Shown: positions 62,787 to 64,000 of the stretch, piece after piece
Position numbering within the stretch: the first letter of the stretch is position 1
How the letters are laid out: every line of letters starts with the position of its first letter
Assembly (NCBI GenBank): GCA_038503065.1
Contig: JBCAMK010000018.1
Span: forward strand, 124,001-188,000
Reading direction: 5' to 3'
DNA length: 64,000 nucleotides
Source: Paragyromitra xinjiangensis
Taxonomy: Eukaryota; Ascomycota; Pezizomycetes; Pezizales; Discinaceae
Program-made: the position numbers and the translations under genes
The notes under the pieces: model-generated
Seen by the model: only the letters and a program-made list of their open reading frames with translations
What the model was told of the DNA's origin: nothing
The model's database searches: none

Positions 62787-64000
62787 CTGGGTGTATTTGT
62801 AGGCTGGAATGTAAATTCTTGTTTTTCGGTTCGTTACATTATTTAGATTATGTATATACGCGGTAAAATAGAGATGCATAGAATAGATGGGGGCGTGTTT
62901 GTATAGGTGGTGTATAAAAGTAGTATTTTGTTGTATGCTAGAGGGAGGTTGGGAGTTTTTTTTTCTTTTTTCTGGCAGATATATAGGATGCATACTTTTT
63001 GATTACATTATTCTTGACGTTACATGTACATGTAGATGGAAAATCTCCTTTCTTTTTCCACCAAGCTGAGTTGTTGGGAAAAATGCTAACCGAACATCCC
63101 AAAAAGCAGAACAAAAAACCTCCAAAAGAAGGGACGAGTATGGAATGGTGACGGGTAAGGACATGTTATATCACTCGGGAACTATAGTGATGGGGCATGA
63201 AGCGAGAACCGAGTGACGACCGAACGAGCGGGGATCTCAACCAAGCGGGAGAAAAATCCCACTACCCATCGGACGATTTCTACTCGTTGACGAGATCATT
63301 CTAAAGATCGTGTAGGTGCGGGTACTCGAGGTCACGACGACCGTGGGCGGGTGTTGTACGTAATATGTGTGCCTTACGGCCTCAACATTGGGATTTCGAG
63401 TGGGATGCCTGAATCCTGTTGAGCCTCACTGTTGAAGCAACGATGGAAAGGAAATCATTAAATGGACTGTTGTTCCCCTCTCTAGGGCCTCTTTTTCTAT
63501 ACTTTACGTTTTTGTTTCCCTTGGCGGGGAAATTCAATTGTGCGGTGGAGGTGGGTATTCAATTTAAATTATTTCTGCACTTTTTTTCCTCCTTCCCCGA
63601 CGCCTTGTTGGATCGGCGGGGAGGGAGGGGGAAACCTGAAATGTGGCTTCGGCGTTAGTTCGGCCGATATTAGTTAACGCCTTGGGGGGAGGGGATTCAA
63701 GTCTAGTCTGGCTGCGATTGAGTCTTTCTTGCGGAGTTTCCTTCCTAACTAGGGTTCTGGGCGAGAGTAGGTTGGGTTTTATCTCGATATCTCTACTGAG
63801 GGATCTCGCCTAGATGGAGATGAGAAGAGAACTGACTGCACTGAAGCGGAGAGTCGCAGAGCAGAGCGGCAACGGCGCTGGGGGAGGGAGCAGGGCGCGG
63901 TTGAAATAAATGAACGGATGCGTGTGTAATGTACCAGACTGGAAGCAGCGAGTGAGCGTCGGGTGAGGCTGCTGGTGCTGCTGCCTTCTGCCGGAAAGTG
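62787..64000. other. 3' flank and intergenic DNA to window end
   Basis: No gene supported. Overlapping TACATGTA copies lie at 63021 and 63027 in the 3' flank of the PPR-type gene, and a one-mismatch motif copy at 63160-63177. The last 350 bases are G-rich and purine-skewed, possibly a promoter or leader of a gene beyond the window. Confidence 0.4.

Noticed and set aside
1..64000. CRISPR array, bacterial operons or prophage
   Set aside because: No regularly spaced direct repeats; gene structure is eukaryotic throughout.

Overview
The window looks like nuclear DNA of a filamentous ascomycete (Pezizomycotina). The evidence is: short introns (about 45-130 nt) with GT..AG ends and CTAAC/CTGAC/CTAAT-type branch sites; an F-box/beta-propeller-like gene, WSC-domain and fungal 'gp1-like' protein types typical of that group; a eukaryotic tRNA-Val(AAC); and no bacterial-style operons. 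Gene density is low, about a dozen supported genes or gene remnants in 64 kb, with long intergenic stretches. That fits a repeat-inflated genome (for example a pezizomycete), but the species cannot be fixed from sequence alone.

Layout. 0-5 kb: gene-poor, with tandem repeats and a decayed mitochondrial Mn-superoxide dismutase gene (minus). 8-10 kb: F-box gene (minus). 10.15-10.32 kb: a MITE-like palindrome whose two arms differ only by transitions (RIP-like). 13.9-15.5 kb: a 518-residue protein of unknown function, followed by tRNA-Val. 16.9-18 kb: a gene for a membrane protein with a proline-rich tail carrying PGLRP repeats. 20.4-22.9 kb: a single-TM/coiled-coil protein with two introns. 24.2-29.2 kb: a 5-kb pseudogene for a secreted PQQ-propeller / choice-of-anchor / double WSC protein. 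32.8-33.6 kb: an intact five-exon CZIB/UPF0587 (DUF866) gene. 40.1-41.5 kb: a 'gp1-like' protein. 42.7-43.8 kb: two very small two-exon genes. 50.9-53.7 kb: a 900-residue disordered nuclear protein with SUMO-interaction-like motifs and a C-terminal RAD51AP1-like motif. 53.9-55.1 kb: two frameshifted coding remnants. 57.1-58.1 kb: an NmrA-type NAD(P)-binding protein. 60.8-62.8 kb: a mitochondrial PPR-type protein.

The genes do not form a pathway or an evident cluster; this looks like ordinary mixed housekeeping and lineage-specific content. The most unusual signals lie between the genes. One is a bipartite motif, RTCAY-N5-ATCACTCG: its ATCACTCG core occurs 19 times (18 of them intergenic) against roughly two expected, usually with a CAT/CAC half-site exactly one helical turn upstream. 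The other is a palindromic octamer, TACATGTA, present 14 times against about one expected. Exon boundaries, frames and motif positions were worked out by hand; no database search was possible.
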